Source: Candidatus Chlamydia sanziniae
GTDB taxonomy: Bacteria; Chlamydiota; Chlamydiia; Chlamydiales; Chlamydiaceae
Assembly: GCF_001653975.1 (NCBI RefSeq)
Contig: NZ_CP014639.1
Location: forward strand, 62,001-126,000
Direction: 5' to 3'
DNA length: 64,000 bases
Both the position numbers and the translations under genes were made by a program. Shown here in pieces: positions 9,637 through 20,475 of the stretch. The notes under the pieces are model-generated. The model had not been told where the DNA came from. It was given only the letters and a program-made list of their open reading frames with translations, and ran no database searches. Positions within the stretch are counted from its first letter, which is position 1. Each line of letters starts with the position of its first letter.

Positions 9637-10074
9637 TATACAAAATCTTAATCACCCTTGTATTAATAAGCATGAAACCTTACGTCAAGTATGTTCTACA
9701 ACATCTTCGTTTCACAAATGCTTAATTTCTTCGATATACTTTACTCTTCATTCCAGAATATAACACAGAAGAATCTCTTTCTTTTATCACTAGTCTTGTT
9801 GGATTCGACGATGAACCTGAAATCCTCAAATCACTCCCGATACCTTTAAACCCTAGACTCCCTCTCGCAATAACCTAGCGAGGCAAGCTTCCTTTATCCA
9901 TGTAAGCAATTATTCTTTGTTCCAAGAAAAGGTAGAATTCTCAAGCCAAGTTGCTCTTAACATCTGCAGTTCCTTCTACATCTCTAATCTTTAATACTTC
10001 CATTTCTATTGCTTTCTTTATTTTATTAATGTAATTCGTAAAATAATTTGTTAAACTGTCTGTAGTATCCTCAG
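9637..10074. other. Gene-poor spacer before the passenger-deleted Pmp
   Basis: Roughly 440 bases with no convincing reading frame in any direction and no recognisable Pmp remnant. A loose promoter-like pair, TTGCTT at 10009-10014 and TAATTC at 10032-10037 (17-base spacer), lies before the downstream gene. Otherwise nothing was found. Confidence 0.5.
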
Positions 10075-11445
10075 ATGAAGTTCTCATTTTATTGGTTGCT
10101 AATTACTTCTTCTTTAGTACTTCCTTTATCCTGCAGTTTTTCCACGGTAGGGGATGCGGTAGAAAGTACATTAAGATCTAATAAAAACTTTCAAAGTCCT
10201 GGTACTTTTACCTCTAGGTCTACGAGCAATGTTGATGACACTATCTACAACCTAACAAACGACGCTACAATAAACAATGCGAAGATTTCTACAACTTTCA
10301 ATGTAAGTTGCATTAAAAAGATTGACATTTCCAAATTTGAACTCAGTTCTATACAGATTATTGAACCTCACTTTGGATATCCAAGTATCTGGGCTAACAA
10401 TCGTAAAGAACCTAGAAAAGCCGTTGTTCCTACCTGGGAAAAAACGGGGTACATTCCCCACCTTGAGAACCAAACTTCTTTAGTTCCTAACATGCTTTGG
10501 GGAGCCTTCATCGACATCCGCTCCTTGCAACAACTAGTTCAAACTAGTGTGCGAGGAGAAAATACAAGGCAAAATCTCTGGGGTGCTGGTCTCTCCAATT
10601 TCTTTCATAGAGATCATACTAAAGAAAATCGTGGATTTCGCCATGTCAACGCAGGTTATGCTGTAGGTATAACAACATCTACGTTTTCTGAAAATATTGT
10701 TAGCTTAACTTTTTGCCAACTTTTTGGAAAAGATAAAGACCACTTCATCACCAAAAATGACTCTCAGGTCTACGCAGGTTCTTTCCTTTTTCAGCACATA
10801 GGACATCTTTATTGTCCGGTTTGGTTTCTTTTTAGCAACTATTCCGCAAAAGACCCGATTCTACCTTTCATTTTCAATACCCAATTGAGCTACAGCTATA
10901 CAAGCAATAATATGAAAATAGATTACTTCGAGGCTCCTCAAAGTAAAAGCACCTGGAGTCATGATTGTTTTGCTTTAGAATTTACTGGTATGGTACCTAC
11001 CCCACTCTTTGATGATATCTACTTTCTTAAGAAATACACTCCTTTTCTCAAGGTAGAGGTTATCTATGCCCATCAAGAAAAATTCAAAGAGCGTGGGAAC
11101 AACACACCAAGAGTTTTCGAAAGCAGCAATCTTATCAACGTTGCTCTCCCCCTAGGAATTACCTTCGAAGGACAATCAAGGAATAACAAAGCTTCATACG
11201 ACACTACAGTTATGTATATTCCGGATATTTACCGTAAAAACCCTGACTGCACAACTTCTTTTCGTATAAAAGGTACATCTTGGGAAACTTTAGGGACGAA
11301 TCTTTCCAGGCGAGCTGCTGTAATTCGCATCGGCCAAGGTTATGCCTTCACACCAAACACGGCTATGTTTAGTAAATTTACTGTTGAACTGCGTGGATCA
11401 TCACAAAGCTATACTGTTAACCTTGGAAGTAAATTATTCTTCTAA
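10075..11445 (+). CDS. Pmp autotransporter with nearly all of the passenger deleted
   Basis: The 456 residues are an intact signal peptide (MKFSFYWLLITSSLVLPLSC) and only about 65 residues of normal Pmp start, ending at the conserved TFNVSC motif. A short odd linker joins straight to the pre-barrel segment (HFGYPSIWA, equivalent to HYGYQGNW in full-length Pmps). The complete barrel follows, from SLVPNMLWGAF to the terminal KLFF. About 480 residues of repeats and the whole FYDP middle domain are missing, yet the frame is open throughout, as expected of an in-frame internal deletion. It may insert in the outer membrane as a nearly bare barrel. C. pneumoniae Pmp12 is, as I recall, truncated at the opposite end. 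The barrel most resembles the Pmp7/8/9 group. Confidence 0.85.
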   Translation: MKFSFYWLLITSSLVLPLSCSFSTVGDAVESTLRSNKNFQSPGTFTSRSTSNVDDTIYNLTNDATINNAKISTTFNVSCIKKIDISKFELSSIQIIEPHFGYPSIWANNRKEPRKAVVPTWEKTGYIPHLENQTSLVPNMLWGAFIDIRSLQQLVQTSVRGENTRQNLWGAGLSNFFHRDHTKENRGFRHVNAGYAVGITTSTFSENIVSLTFCQLFGKDKDHFITKNDSQVYAGSFLFQHIGHLYCPVWFLFSNYSAKDPILPFIFNTQLSYSYTSNNMKIDYFEAPQSKSTWSHDCFALEFTGMVPTPLFDDIYFLKKYTPFLKVEVIYAHQEKFKERGNNTPRVFESSNLINVALPLGITFEGQSRNNKASYDTTVMYIPDIYRKNPDCTTSFRIKGTSWETLGTNLSRRAAVIRIGQGYAFTPNTAMFSKFTVELRGSSQSYTVNLGSKLFF

Positions 11446-11557
11446 GTTTAGAGTTTATCTTAAAATATCATCCAAAGTGTGAAAAAACTTGCCTGAAGGA
11501 AAACACAGTTTTAAACTAGCTTCCAATCAATTCAAACAGAAAACTTTAAGATTTTTC

Positions 11558-11586
11558 TTGTTTTTTTTTACTTTATTTGTTTATAG
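11558..11586 (+). promoter_or_regulatory. Candidate promoter of the Pmp10-like gene
   Basis: TTGTTT at 11558-11563 and TTATAG at 11581-11586 are separated by 17 bases and lie about 35 bases before the ATG. The T-rich spacer resembles that of other pmp upstream regions in this window. Confidence 0.35.
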
Positions 11587-11620
11587 GCTTGACTAACCTT
11601 TACTATAAACAAAGTCCCAT

Positions 11621-14400
11621 ATGAAATCTTACCTTCCTTGGATATTTATTTCTTCAGTGATTGTCTCTTCGCATAGTTTCTCTTCTCTAGCTACAGTGGT
11701 AGAAGAAAGCCTTGGCCCTACCCATAGCTTTAACCAAGAAACTAACTCCACAACATTCAGCCCTAAAAACACATCCACCGGTGTTATTTATACTTTGACG
11801 GGGGATGTATATTTTATGAACCTAGGAAAAACAACACCCCTAACCAATGGATGTTTATCCGATTCTGCAGAAGGTCTCACCTTTATAGGAAATGGTTACT
11901 CCCTTCTCTTTAGTAACATCGCGTCTTCTGCAACAGGTGCGGCAATTAGTGTTTCAACAGCAGACAAAAACATTGCTGTATCAGGCTTTTCAAAGATTTC
12001 TTTCCTCCAAAGTCCTTCAACAATAGGCTCTTCTCCTAGTGGAAAAGGAGCGACTAAATGTGGTGGCAATCTTACATTTAAAAATAATGTGGATATCGTA
12101 TTTTTTCAGAATTTCTCCTCAGAAGATGGTGGAGCGATTAATACCAAAAAACTGTCTTTAACAGGGAGTCAAGGTTCTATAACGTTTGCTGAAAATAAAG
12201 CAACTACAGCAAAGAAAGGCGGAGCGATTCATGCTTCAGAAACTATAGATATTTCTTCTAATTCCGGGTCTCTTATTTTTAAAGGTAATACTTCTGAGGA
12301 AGGTGGAGCGATAGCAAGTACAGGAATTTCTTCTCTTAAAGACAACCAACACATTTTGTTTTCTAATAACAATGTGACAGGGACTACAGGGAAAGGTGGG
12401 GCAATTTCTTGTGGGGATACTTCAGACTTGGTCTGTACGGGCAATGGGACTGTTGTCTTTATGAATAACTCTGCTATTGTAAGTGGCGGTGCAGTGCATG
12501 CTAAGAAAGTTCTGCTCTCTTCTGGGGGGGGGGGGGGGTCCTCTTTGTTAACAACACTGTTTCCAATACAACCGCGGGTAAAGGCGGAGCAATTGCTATA
12601 GCTGCAAGTGGAGAGTGTAGTCTTTCTGCTACAAGTGGCAACATTACTTTTGACAGCAATACGATTGTCGCTACTTCTGCAACGCCTTCAATAACTAGAA
12701 ACGCAATTAATTTAGGTAGTAACGCGAAGTTTACAGCGTTACGAGCAGCACCAGGAAATACAGTTTTCTTTTATGATCCCATTACTGGTGAGGGCACTTC
12801 AGCCGATGTATTAAGTATCAACGCTGCGGATACAGATAGTTCTATAACCTATAGTGGTTCTATAGTATTTTCTGGAGAGAAGCTTTCTAAAGAAGAAGCT
12901 AAAATTGCTGGGAATTTAGCGTCAACATTCAAACAACCTGTGACGTTAGCTGCGGGAAGTTTGTTTCTTAAGGATGGAGTGACGTTTACTGCAAATACGT
13001 TTACACAGACTGCAGGTTCTGCTCTTGTCATGGATGTGGGCACAACGTTAGCCGCTGATACCGAAGGAGTTACCCTTAATCACTTAGCAATCAATTTAGC
13101 GTCTATGGAAGGTACGAAGGTAGCTTTAGTAAAAGCTTCTGCAGCAGATAAAAATGTTACAGTATCGGGTCCTATTCATTTTCTAGATAGTGATGGCTAC
13201 TATTATGAAAACCATAGCTTATCCAAGTCTCAGGAATTTTCTTTTCTTGAGTTTTCCGCTTTGGGAACCGTCACCCTCACGAATGTTCCTGCGGTTCCTG
13301 TGGAGAGTCATCCTCAGCACTTTGGCTACCAAGGGACTTGGGCGTTGACATGGGTTCCGGACACGACAAGTTCTCCTAAAACGAATAAGGCTACAGCAAC
13401 TTGGACGAAGACGGGCTACATTCCTAATCCTGAGAGGCGGGGACCTTTAGTTCCCAATAGTCTATGGGGTGCGTTTGTCGATATTCGCGGTTTACAGGCT
13501 ATGTTAGAAAGAAGTGCCAATACTCTTTACCAACAGCGAGGATTCTGGGTAGCAGGATTAGCAAACTTTTTACATAAGGATAAAACAGAAACGCGCCGTG
13601 GATACCGTCACACGAGTGCAGGTTATGTCTTAGGAGCAGGCACACAAACAGCGAGTGAGGATGTGTTTCAAGTTGCTTTTTGCCAGCTTTTTGGTAGGGA
13701 TCAGGATCATTTAGTGGCTAAAAACCGTGCCGATATGTATTCCGGTGCCGTGTACTACCAACATACAGGAGTTACGAAAGATTTTTCTCGATTTTTTTCC
13801 CAGGACGCGGGGTTAGAAACGCATCCTTTAGTTTTGGAAGCACAACTTGCGTATGGCCATACGAGCAATGAGATGAAGACACGGTATACGCGGTATTCTG
13901 AAGTACAGGGAAACTGGGGCAATGATATGCTTAGTGTGGAGCTTGGGGGTAGAGTGTTGTACTCCCCCAAGTCTGTGTCATGGTTAGACAGTTATGCGCC
14001 GTATGTGAAGTTACAAGTGGTGTATGCACATCAAGAAGATTTTGAAGAACAAGGTCGGGAAGGGCGTGTCTTTACTAACAGCAATTTATTTAATGTTGCT
14101 GTGCCTTTAGGATTACGCATGGAGAAATTTTTAGAGAATGAGGAGGGCTCTTTTGACGTTACGGTGGCGTATGTTCCCGATGTAATTCGCAGCAATCCAG
14201 ATAGTACAACTTCATTAGTGATTAGTGGGGTTTCGTGGAAGACTTTGAGTGCAGATTTGTCAAGACAAGCGGTGGTATTCCGTGGAGGAAGCCATTATGC
14301 TTTAGGTTCTGAGTTGGAAGTGTTTGGGCAATGTGCTTTTGAGTTGCGAGGTTCCTCGCGGAGCTACACTATTGATTTGGGTGGGAAACTGCACTTTTAA
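11621..14400 (+). CDS. Pmp10-like phase-variable autotransporter, out of frame at a G15 tract
   Basis: The N-terminal part (11621-12601, 326 codons) has the signal peptide MKSYLPWIFISSVIVSS and the passenger repeats. It runs into a tract of 15 G at 12524-12538 and stops soon after. The rest continues in another frame to 14400: VLFVNNTVSNTTAGKGGAI, a middle domain with FYDPITGEG, and a barrel ending GGKLHF. With 13 or 16 G the whole would be one protein of about 926 residues, the usual PmpG size. C. pneumoniae pmp10 has its known phase-variable poly-G at this same passenger position (SGGGG before xFxNN). The most economical reading is therefore a working, switchable gene caught OFF or in a mixed population, not a dead one. 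A miscounted homopolymer is the main alternative. Confidence 0.88.
12524..12538 (+). repeat. Poly-G tract (G15), slipped-strand switch
   Basis: Fifteen consecutive G inside the Pmp10-like coding region, read as a run of GGG glycine codons. Flanking frames show that 3n+1 G restores the protein and the present 15 does not. Confidence 0.9.
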
Positions 14401-14555
14401 AGATAGTGGAAGTTTGTAGAGTTTAAGGGAACTTCGATTCAAGTTTTTATCCATAAGATGTGTTTTGCAGAGCAGGAATTTTTTTGGTTTTGTTATTGTA
14501 TTTTTGTACGACCAAGATTAACCTTGCCATTAAAAATGTGATAAAAATTTTTGAT

Positions 14556-17285
14556 ATGAAGTTTTCTTTTTTTATTTCTCTGCTGTTTTCAATCTACCTC
14601 TATTCTTTACGTGCTGCACATGCTGCTACTGAGCTGCCTCTAGGTTTCAGTGATAGCTTTGATGGAAATGCACATAAGGAAGCTTTTGTTCCGAAAACGA
14701 CGACTGGAGGAGCTACCTATACTCTTACGGGAAACGTCGAATTTTTTAATTTGGGGCAAAGCACATCCCTGTCTAGTTCATGTTTTAGCGATAGCACCGG
14801 AGACTTAACATTTATTGGTAGGGGCTATGATCTTTCCTTTCGTTCTATAGATGCAGGGGCTAATGTGACTGCGGTTTCTGTTTCTGGGGCGACACAGACG
14901 CTGCAGTTTTCAGGATTTTCTTTGCTTTCTTTTATTTTGTCTCCTTCAGTGCGTGTGACTACAGCACGGGGGGCTGTGAAATCTACACATGCTTTAGTAT
15001 TTCAAGACAATAAAGACTTAGTGTTTGTGCAAAATTTTTCTATCGAGGATGGGGGCGCTGTAAACACAAAGACATTGACGTTGACTGGGACGCAAGGACA
15101 GGTGTTATTTCTTCAAAACCAGGCCACTACGGGAAAGAAAGGTGGGGCTTTGTATACTTCCGATGCTGCTACCCTAACAGGAAATACAGGAACACTCACC
15201 TTCACTGCCAATACTGCTGGAAGTGATGGAGGTGCCTTATCTGTTGCTAAAAATTGTACGATTACAAACAACACTTCTGTAGTTTTCTCTGCCAATAGCG
15301 TTGCCTCAGGGCACGGTGGAGCTTTATGTTGTGATACCGAACCTCTAATGCTTTCTGGGAATGGCACAGTAAAGTTTGAAGAGAATGTTGCGACAGAAAA
15401 AGGCGGAGCGATTTATGCAAAACAATTGACGCTTTCTTCTGGAGGTCCTGGGGGCATCTTCTTCGTAAATAATAAGGTGGTAGGAACAACGCCATTAGGA
15501 GGGGGCATTGCGATTGCTCCTCAAGGGACAGTATCGCTTTCTGCCGACGCTGGAGACATTACTTTTGTAGGCAACACTACGGCAACAACGGGAAGCAGTG
15601 CGATAACGAAGCGTAGCGCCTTAGATTTAGGGTCTACAGCGAAGTTCACGGCGTTGCGAGCAGCTCTCAAGGCCAATCGATTTTCTTTTACGATCCCCTT
15701 ATAGCAAATGCTACGGGGTCTTCCGAAGCTTTTAGCATGAACAAAGAAGATGCACGTTCTTCCTTAATGTATACGGGCTCTATAGTATTTTCTGGGGAGA
15801 AGCTCTCTGAAGAAGAAGCTAAAATCGCTGAGAATTTAGTTTCAACATTCAAGCAACCTGTGATGTTGGCTGCAGGAAGTCTAGTTCTTAAAGACGGAGT
15901 GACATTAATTACACACACGTTTACGCAGACCGCGGGTTCTGTTCTCGTTATGGACGCAGATACAACGTTAGTCGCTAATACCGAAGGGATAACTCTTACG
16001 AATTTAGGGATTTCTACGGATTCTCTGAATACTACGAAGGGAGTGAACATCAAGGCTACGGGTAAGGATAAAGGTGTCACGCTTACAGGTCCTCTTTTAC
16101 TTTTGGATAGTTCGGGGAATTTTTATGAGCAACATAGTTTGCATCTTCCTCAAGAATATGCTTTGTTGAATGTGACTGTAGGTGAAGGAGGCTCTGTTGT
16201 TTATACCGAGGTTCCTCATGTTCCCGAAGAGAGTGCTCCAAAACATTACGGTTATCAGGGAAAATGGGAGATTCTTTGGACCCCAAACACTGGTACTGGA
16301 AATCCTACAACAGCAAAATTAGTTTGGACGAAGACGGGCTACCTTCCTAATCCTGAAAGACGCGGGCCTTTAGTTCCCAATAGTCTGTGGGGAGTTTTTT
16401 TTGATATGCGAGCTTTTCAAGACGTCATGGAGAGCACCAGCCAAGTTCTTCATGAAGGGAGAATTCTTTGGTCTTCAGGAATGGTGAGTGTTTTCCAAAG
16501 AAGGAAGCACTTCTGTACATAAAAGATACCGCCATGCCACTGTGGGGTATGCTGTAGGTGCAAGCACGCGCACCCCAGAAGAACACGGTTTTAGTTTTGC
16601 TTTTTGTCAACTTTTTGGTGGAGATAAAGATCCTGTAGTTGCGAGGAATCAGACTAAGTTCTATGGAGGAGCGCTATATTTTCAACACTTTGGTACATTG
16701 CAGGATTCTCCTTTTCTTTTCAGCGGACAACTCACTTATGGCCATACAAGTAACAAGATGAAAACACGCTATACCCTATACCCAGAAGCTCAAGGAAGTT
16801 GGGGAAATGATGCCTTTGGAGTGGAACTCTCTGGGACTACTATCCACATTCCGGGATACACACGCTGGTTTGCTACCTATGCGCCCTATCTAAAGCTACA
16901 ACTTACCTACGCACACCAAGAAGATTTTAAAGAGACAGGAACAGAAGGTCGCACCTTTGAGAAGAGTGATCTTTTCAATCTTGCGCTCCCTATGGGTATG
17001 AAATTTGACAAAGCTTTAGCGGACAACAAGGTTGCTTATGGAATTTGTTTAGCGTATGTTCCTGATCTTGTTCGTGTCAATCCCACAAGCACTACAACAC
17101 TTGTCACTAGTGGGTTTTTCTGGGAAACACCAGGAATACGCTTAGCGCGACAAGCCTTTCTTGCTCATGCGAGCAGTCACTACGCACCAAATCAAACTTT
17201 TGAGATCTCCAACCAATGTACCCTGGAATTGCGAAAATCCTCACAAAACTACAACATACATCTTAAAGGAAATCTATACTTCTAA
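14556..17285 (+). pseudogene. Pmp10-related autotransporter broken by two offsetting frameshifts
   Basis: The start at the ATG at 14556 gives the signal peptide MKFSFFISLLFSIYLYS. The first break is at 15666-15667, where an extra CT dinucleotide follows the LRAA codons. Ignoring it restores QGQSIFFYDPL, the invariant middle-domain motif. The second break is near 16488-16494 (GTTTT), where one extra base separates GMVS from FSKEG. Together the insertions total three bases, so the last third (16488-17285, barrel ending GNLYF) is again in the frame of the first third. Without them the protein would be about 908 residues. It is closely related to the preceding Pmp10-like gene (shared GSIVFSGEKLSxEEAKIA), so it is probably a decaying tandem copy. 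It has no long G tract. Confidence 0.88.
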
Positions 17286-17416
17286 CTCATGTATATGCAC
17301 AGTAAACTTCTTCCCCCAACTACAAGTAATTCTAAGGGGAACTCTACTAAAAATACGAAAACTCTGATCCTGAGGGTTACCTAGGTATTTTAGTTCCCAA
17401 AGACTTGGTATTGATC

Positions 17417-17445
17417 TTGATTTCTTTATTTTCTTTATTTATTTA
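17417..17445 (+). promoter_or_regulatory. Candidate promoter of the Pmp11-like gene
   Basis: TTGATT at 17417-17422 and TATTTA at 17440-17445 with a 17-base T-rich spacer, about 36 bases before the ATG. It shares the CTTGATTTCTTT block with the sites at 6721 and 20411. Confidence 0.45.
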
Positions 17446-17481
17446 TTCAAATAGTTCCAGAAAAAACAACAAGCATATAAA

Positions 17482-20280
17482 ATGAAACCTTCTTTTCATT
17501 GGTTTTTGATCTCTTCAACACTCGCATGTCTTTTAAACACGTGGTTAGTCGCAGATGACCCTCAGCTTAGTCCAACAAATAGTTATAACGGAACTCTCAC
17601 TTCAGATGCTTTTGTAATTAAATCTACGAGTGACACTCAAGGCACTACCTACTCTCTAACCGGGAATGTTTCCTTTCTCTATCCTGGGAAAACAACTCCT
17701 TTAACAGATAGTTGTTTCAAGCAAACCGGAGGAGATTTAACTTTCATAGGGAATAACTATGCCCTACAGTTTGGCTTTGTTAATGCGGGAGCACATGCAA
17801 GTGTAGCTTCTACTAGTACAACGAATAAAGCACTGACATTCTCAGGATTTTCCTCACTTACTTTTGATCTTTCCCCCTCCGTTGGGGTAACCACAGGTCA
17901 AGGCACACTTTCTAGCACAGGTGCTATGGTGATAAAAAATACTGGAAACGTAATAGTCTCTGGGAATTTCTCTACAGAAGATGGTGGAGCAATTAAAGCA
18001 GACTCCTTCACTCTTAAAGAAACTGTAACTCGAGCAATTTTTACCAATAATACATCGTCAAAAAAGGGAGGGGCTATTGCTACAACAAATGGGGCTACAA
18101 TATCATCTAATTTAGGGTCGGTAAGATTTACATCAAATTCAGCCCCAACTTCGGGTGGAGCTATAAATTGCGAAGCAAACTCTACATTGTTTGATAACAA
18201 AAATCTTTTTTTTGAAAATAATACAGCCCTAGGAACCTCAGGAATGGGTGGGGCAATTTCTTGTACAAAATCGGGAGCCACTCCTGTTTTATCTTTACAT
18301 CACAACGAAAAAATTACTTTTATGAACAATAGAGCTTCAAGTGGTGGAGCTATTTATGCGAATAAGCTTACCTTTGCTTCTGGAGGCCCTACAGAGTTCT
18401 TACAAAATCATGCGTCAGGAGCTACACCTAAAGGTGGGGCAATCAGTATTGCAAGTTCTGGAGAGCTTAGTCTCTCTGCAGACAGAGGCGACATTATCTT
18501 TTCAAAGAATACAACTACTAAGACTAACTCAACAGCAACAAGAAATGCAATTCATATAGGAAGTAATGGAAAAATCACCCAATTGCGGGCAAGTACAGGC
18601 CATAAAATCGCTTTCTATGATCCCATTACAACAGAGGGCACTTCATCAGATGTATTAATTTTGAATCAACCTGAAAAAAGTCCGACCACTTACCATGGTA
18701 CCCTACTTTTTTCTGGAGCTAATCTTACAACAGAAGAACAAACTGAAGCCAATCTAAAATCTTCTTTTACACAGCCTATTCGGTTAGCCGGAGGCAAACT
18801 TCTATTACAAGATGGTGTTATCTTAGAAGCTAAAAGCTTTTCACAAGATGAAAGCTCTTTATTAGGGGTGGATGCGGGAACAACGTTGCAAACAACAAGC
18901 GGAAACATTACCCTCAATGGTTTGGGAATCAATGTACATTCTTTACATATAAAGAAACCTGTAAAACTCGTAGCCAAAGGAAGTGGAAGCCAGGTCACCT
19001 TATCAGGACAGCTTAGTCTTATTGATCCTTTGGGGAATTTCTATGAAAACCATACCCTCAGCCAAGATCAGATATTTTCTCTTTTAGAAATTACTGTTGA
19101 TGCGAGTGTAGATACTAACGTTATCACTACAGATCTGACGCCTACTCCGGAAAAAATTCCTAGTAAGGAATATGGATACCAAGGAACTTGGACTTTGGGA
19201 TGGACAGAAGATACAGCTAAGAATACAAAAGAAGCCTCCATTACCTGGACAAAAACAGGATTTATCCCCAATCCTGAAAGAAAGGCTGCTTTAGTCTCCA
19301 ATACTCTATGGGGAACATTTATAGATGCGCGTTCTTTTTTTCAACTCATGGAAATCAGTGCTGAAGGGATGGAACACCGTCAGGGATTCTGGGTCTCCGG
19401 ACTCAGTAACTTCTTTTATAGAGATGATACGAAAGATAAGCAAGGATTCCGCCATATTTCTGCAGGCTATGCATTAGGAGGTAGTGCCCACACTCCAAAA
19501 GACGATTTATTCACTTTTGCCTTCTGCCAACTTTTGACAAGAGATAAAGATTACCTTGTAACTAAAAATCATGCAAAAACATATGCTGGAGCCTTTTTTT
19601 TCAAACATACCCTTACCCTAACGCCCCGAGATTACTTTAAATTAGGAAGATCTAAACTTCCCGCAGCAGCTACAGACACGCTTCCTAAGGAAATCCCCTT
19701 AGCTTTAGACATACAATGTTTTTTCAGCCATTCTGACAATTCTATGAAGACCCTCTACACAACTTTCCCCACTCCTATGGTTAGAGGTTCTTGGGGAAAT
19801 GAATGTGTAGCTGGAGAAATTGGTACTAGCTTACCTATAACAATTTCTCATCCTATGCCTCTTTTTGAAGAGTTTACTCCCCTCCTCAAAGTCCAAATGG
19901 TTTACGTAAATCAAAATAAATTTTCAGAATCTACAGTAGAAGGACGTTCTTTCGATAGCGGAAAACTCCTAAACCTCTCCATTCCTGTAGGAATAAAATT
20001 TGCCAAACAAAATGTAGGAGATAAAAATTCTTACGACCTTTCCATCCTCTATGCTCCTGATGTATATCGTTATAATCCCCGCTCACGAGTTTCCTTAGTC
20101 TTTAGTGGAGATAGCTGGACGATACACGGTACAAATCTTGCGCGCCAAGCTGTCGTAATCCGCGCTGCCAATAATCATATATTCAACCCTTATTGCGAGC
20201 TCTTTGGCCATTACGCTTTAGAACTTCGAACCTCATCTCGCAATTACAACGTAGATCTAGGAGGAAAACTACGCTTCTAA
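17482..20280 (+). CDS. Pmp11-like polymorphic membrane autotransporter
   Basis: The 932 residues are uninterrupted: signal peptide (MKPSFHWFLISSTLACLL), passenger with repeated GGAI/FxxN units, SGGPTEFLQNHASGATPKGGAISI, middle domain with FYDPITTEGTSSDVL, YGYQGTW junction and a barrel ending GGKLRF. The FSTEDGGAIK and KKGGAIATTNGA blocks and the barrel segment AHTPKDDLFTFAFCQL match remembered C. pneumoniae Pmp11. The length is standard for the G subfamily. Expected location is the outer membrane, with the passenger at the cell surface. Confidence 0.92.
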   Translation: MKPSFHWFLISSTLACLLNTWLVADDPQLSPTNSYNGTLTSDAFVIKSTSDTQGTTYSLTGNVSFLYPGKTTPLTDSCFKQTGGDLTFIGNNYALQFGFVNAGAHASVASTSTTNKALTFSGFSSLTFDLSPSVGVTTGQGTLSSTGAMVIKNTGNVIVSGNFSTEDGGAIKADSFTLKETVTRAIFTNNTSSKKGGAIATTNGATISSNLGSVRFTSNSAPTSGGAINCEANSTLFDNKNLFFENNTALGTSGMGGAISCTKSGATPVLSLHHNEKITFMNNRASSGGAIYANKLTFASGGPTEFLQNHASGATPKGGAISIASSGELSLSADRGDIIFSKNTTTKTNSTATRNAIHIGSNGKITQLRASTGHKIAFYDPITTEGTSSDVLILNQPEKSPTTYHGTLLFSGANLTTEEQTEANLKSSFTQPIRLAGGKLLLQDGVILEAKSFSQDESSLLGVDAGTTLQTTSGNITLNGLGINVHSLHIKKPVKLVAKGSGSQVTLSGQLSLIDPLGNFYENHTLSQDQIFSLLEITVDASVDTNVITTDLTPTPEKIPSKEYGYQGTWTLGWTEDTAKNTKEASITWTKTGFIPNPERKAALVSNTLWGTFIDARSFFQLMEISAEGMEHRQGFWVSGLSNFFYRDDTKDKQGFRHISAGYALGGSAHTPKDDLFTFAFCQLLTRDKDYLVTKNHAKTYAGAFFFKHTLTLTPRDYFKLGRSKLPAAATDTLPKEIPLALDIQCFFSHSDNSMKTLYTTFPTPMVRGSWGNECVAGEIGTSLPITISHPMPLFEEFTPLLKVQMVYVNQNKFSESTVEGRSFDSGKLLNLSIPVGIKFAKQNVGDKNSYDLSILYAPDVYRYNPRSRVSLVFSGDSWTIHGTNLARQAVVIRAANNHIFNPYCELFGHYALELRTSSRNYNVDLGGKLRF

Positions 20281-20410
20281 AATTTCGTTATCTTCAAAAA
20301 TGATGAAACTCTTCATAAAACGAAAGAAGGTCTCCCACTCTACTTAACGAGAAGGATCCGTTTTTTATTATTAGTTTCTTAACTAAGTAAATCATGATAA
20401 AGCATTTCCC

Positions 20411-20440
20411 TTGATTTCTTTCTTTAGCCTTCGCTAACAT
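20411..20440 (+). promoter_or_regulatory. Candidate promoter of the Pmp12-like gene
   Basis: TTGATT at 20411-20416 followed after 18 bases by TAACAT at 20435-20440, about 35 bases before the ATG; third copy of the CTTGATTTCTTT upstream block. Confidence 0.42.
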
Positions 20441-20475
20441 CTTCTTTTTTCACTTTACCAACACTTAGAGACTGT

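Noticed and set aside
15430-15450. GGAGGTCCTGGGGGC in the broken Pmp as a second poly-G switch
   Set aside because: Longest run is five G and the frame is intact here; the gene is broken elsewhere by other insertions.
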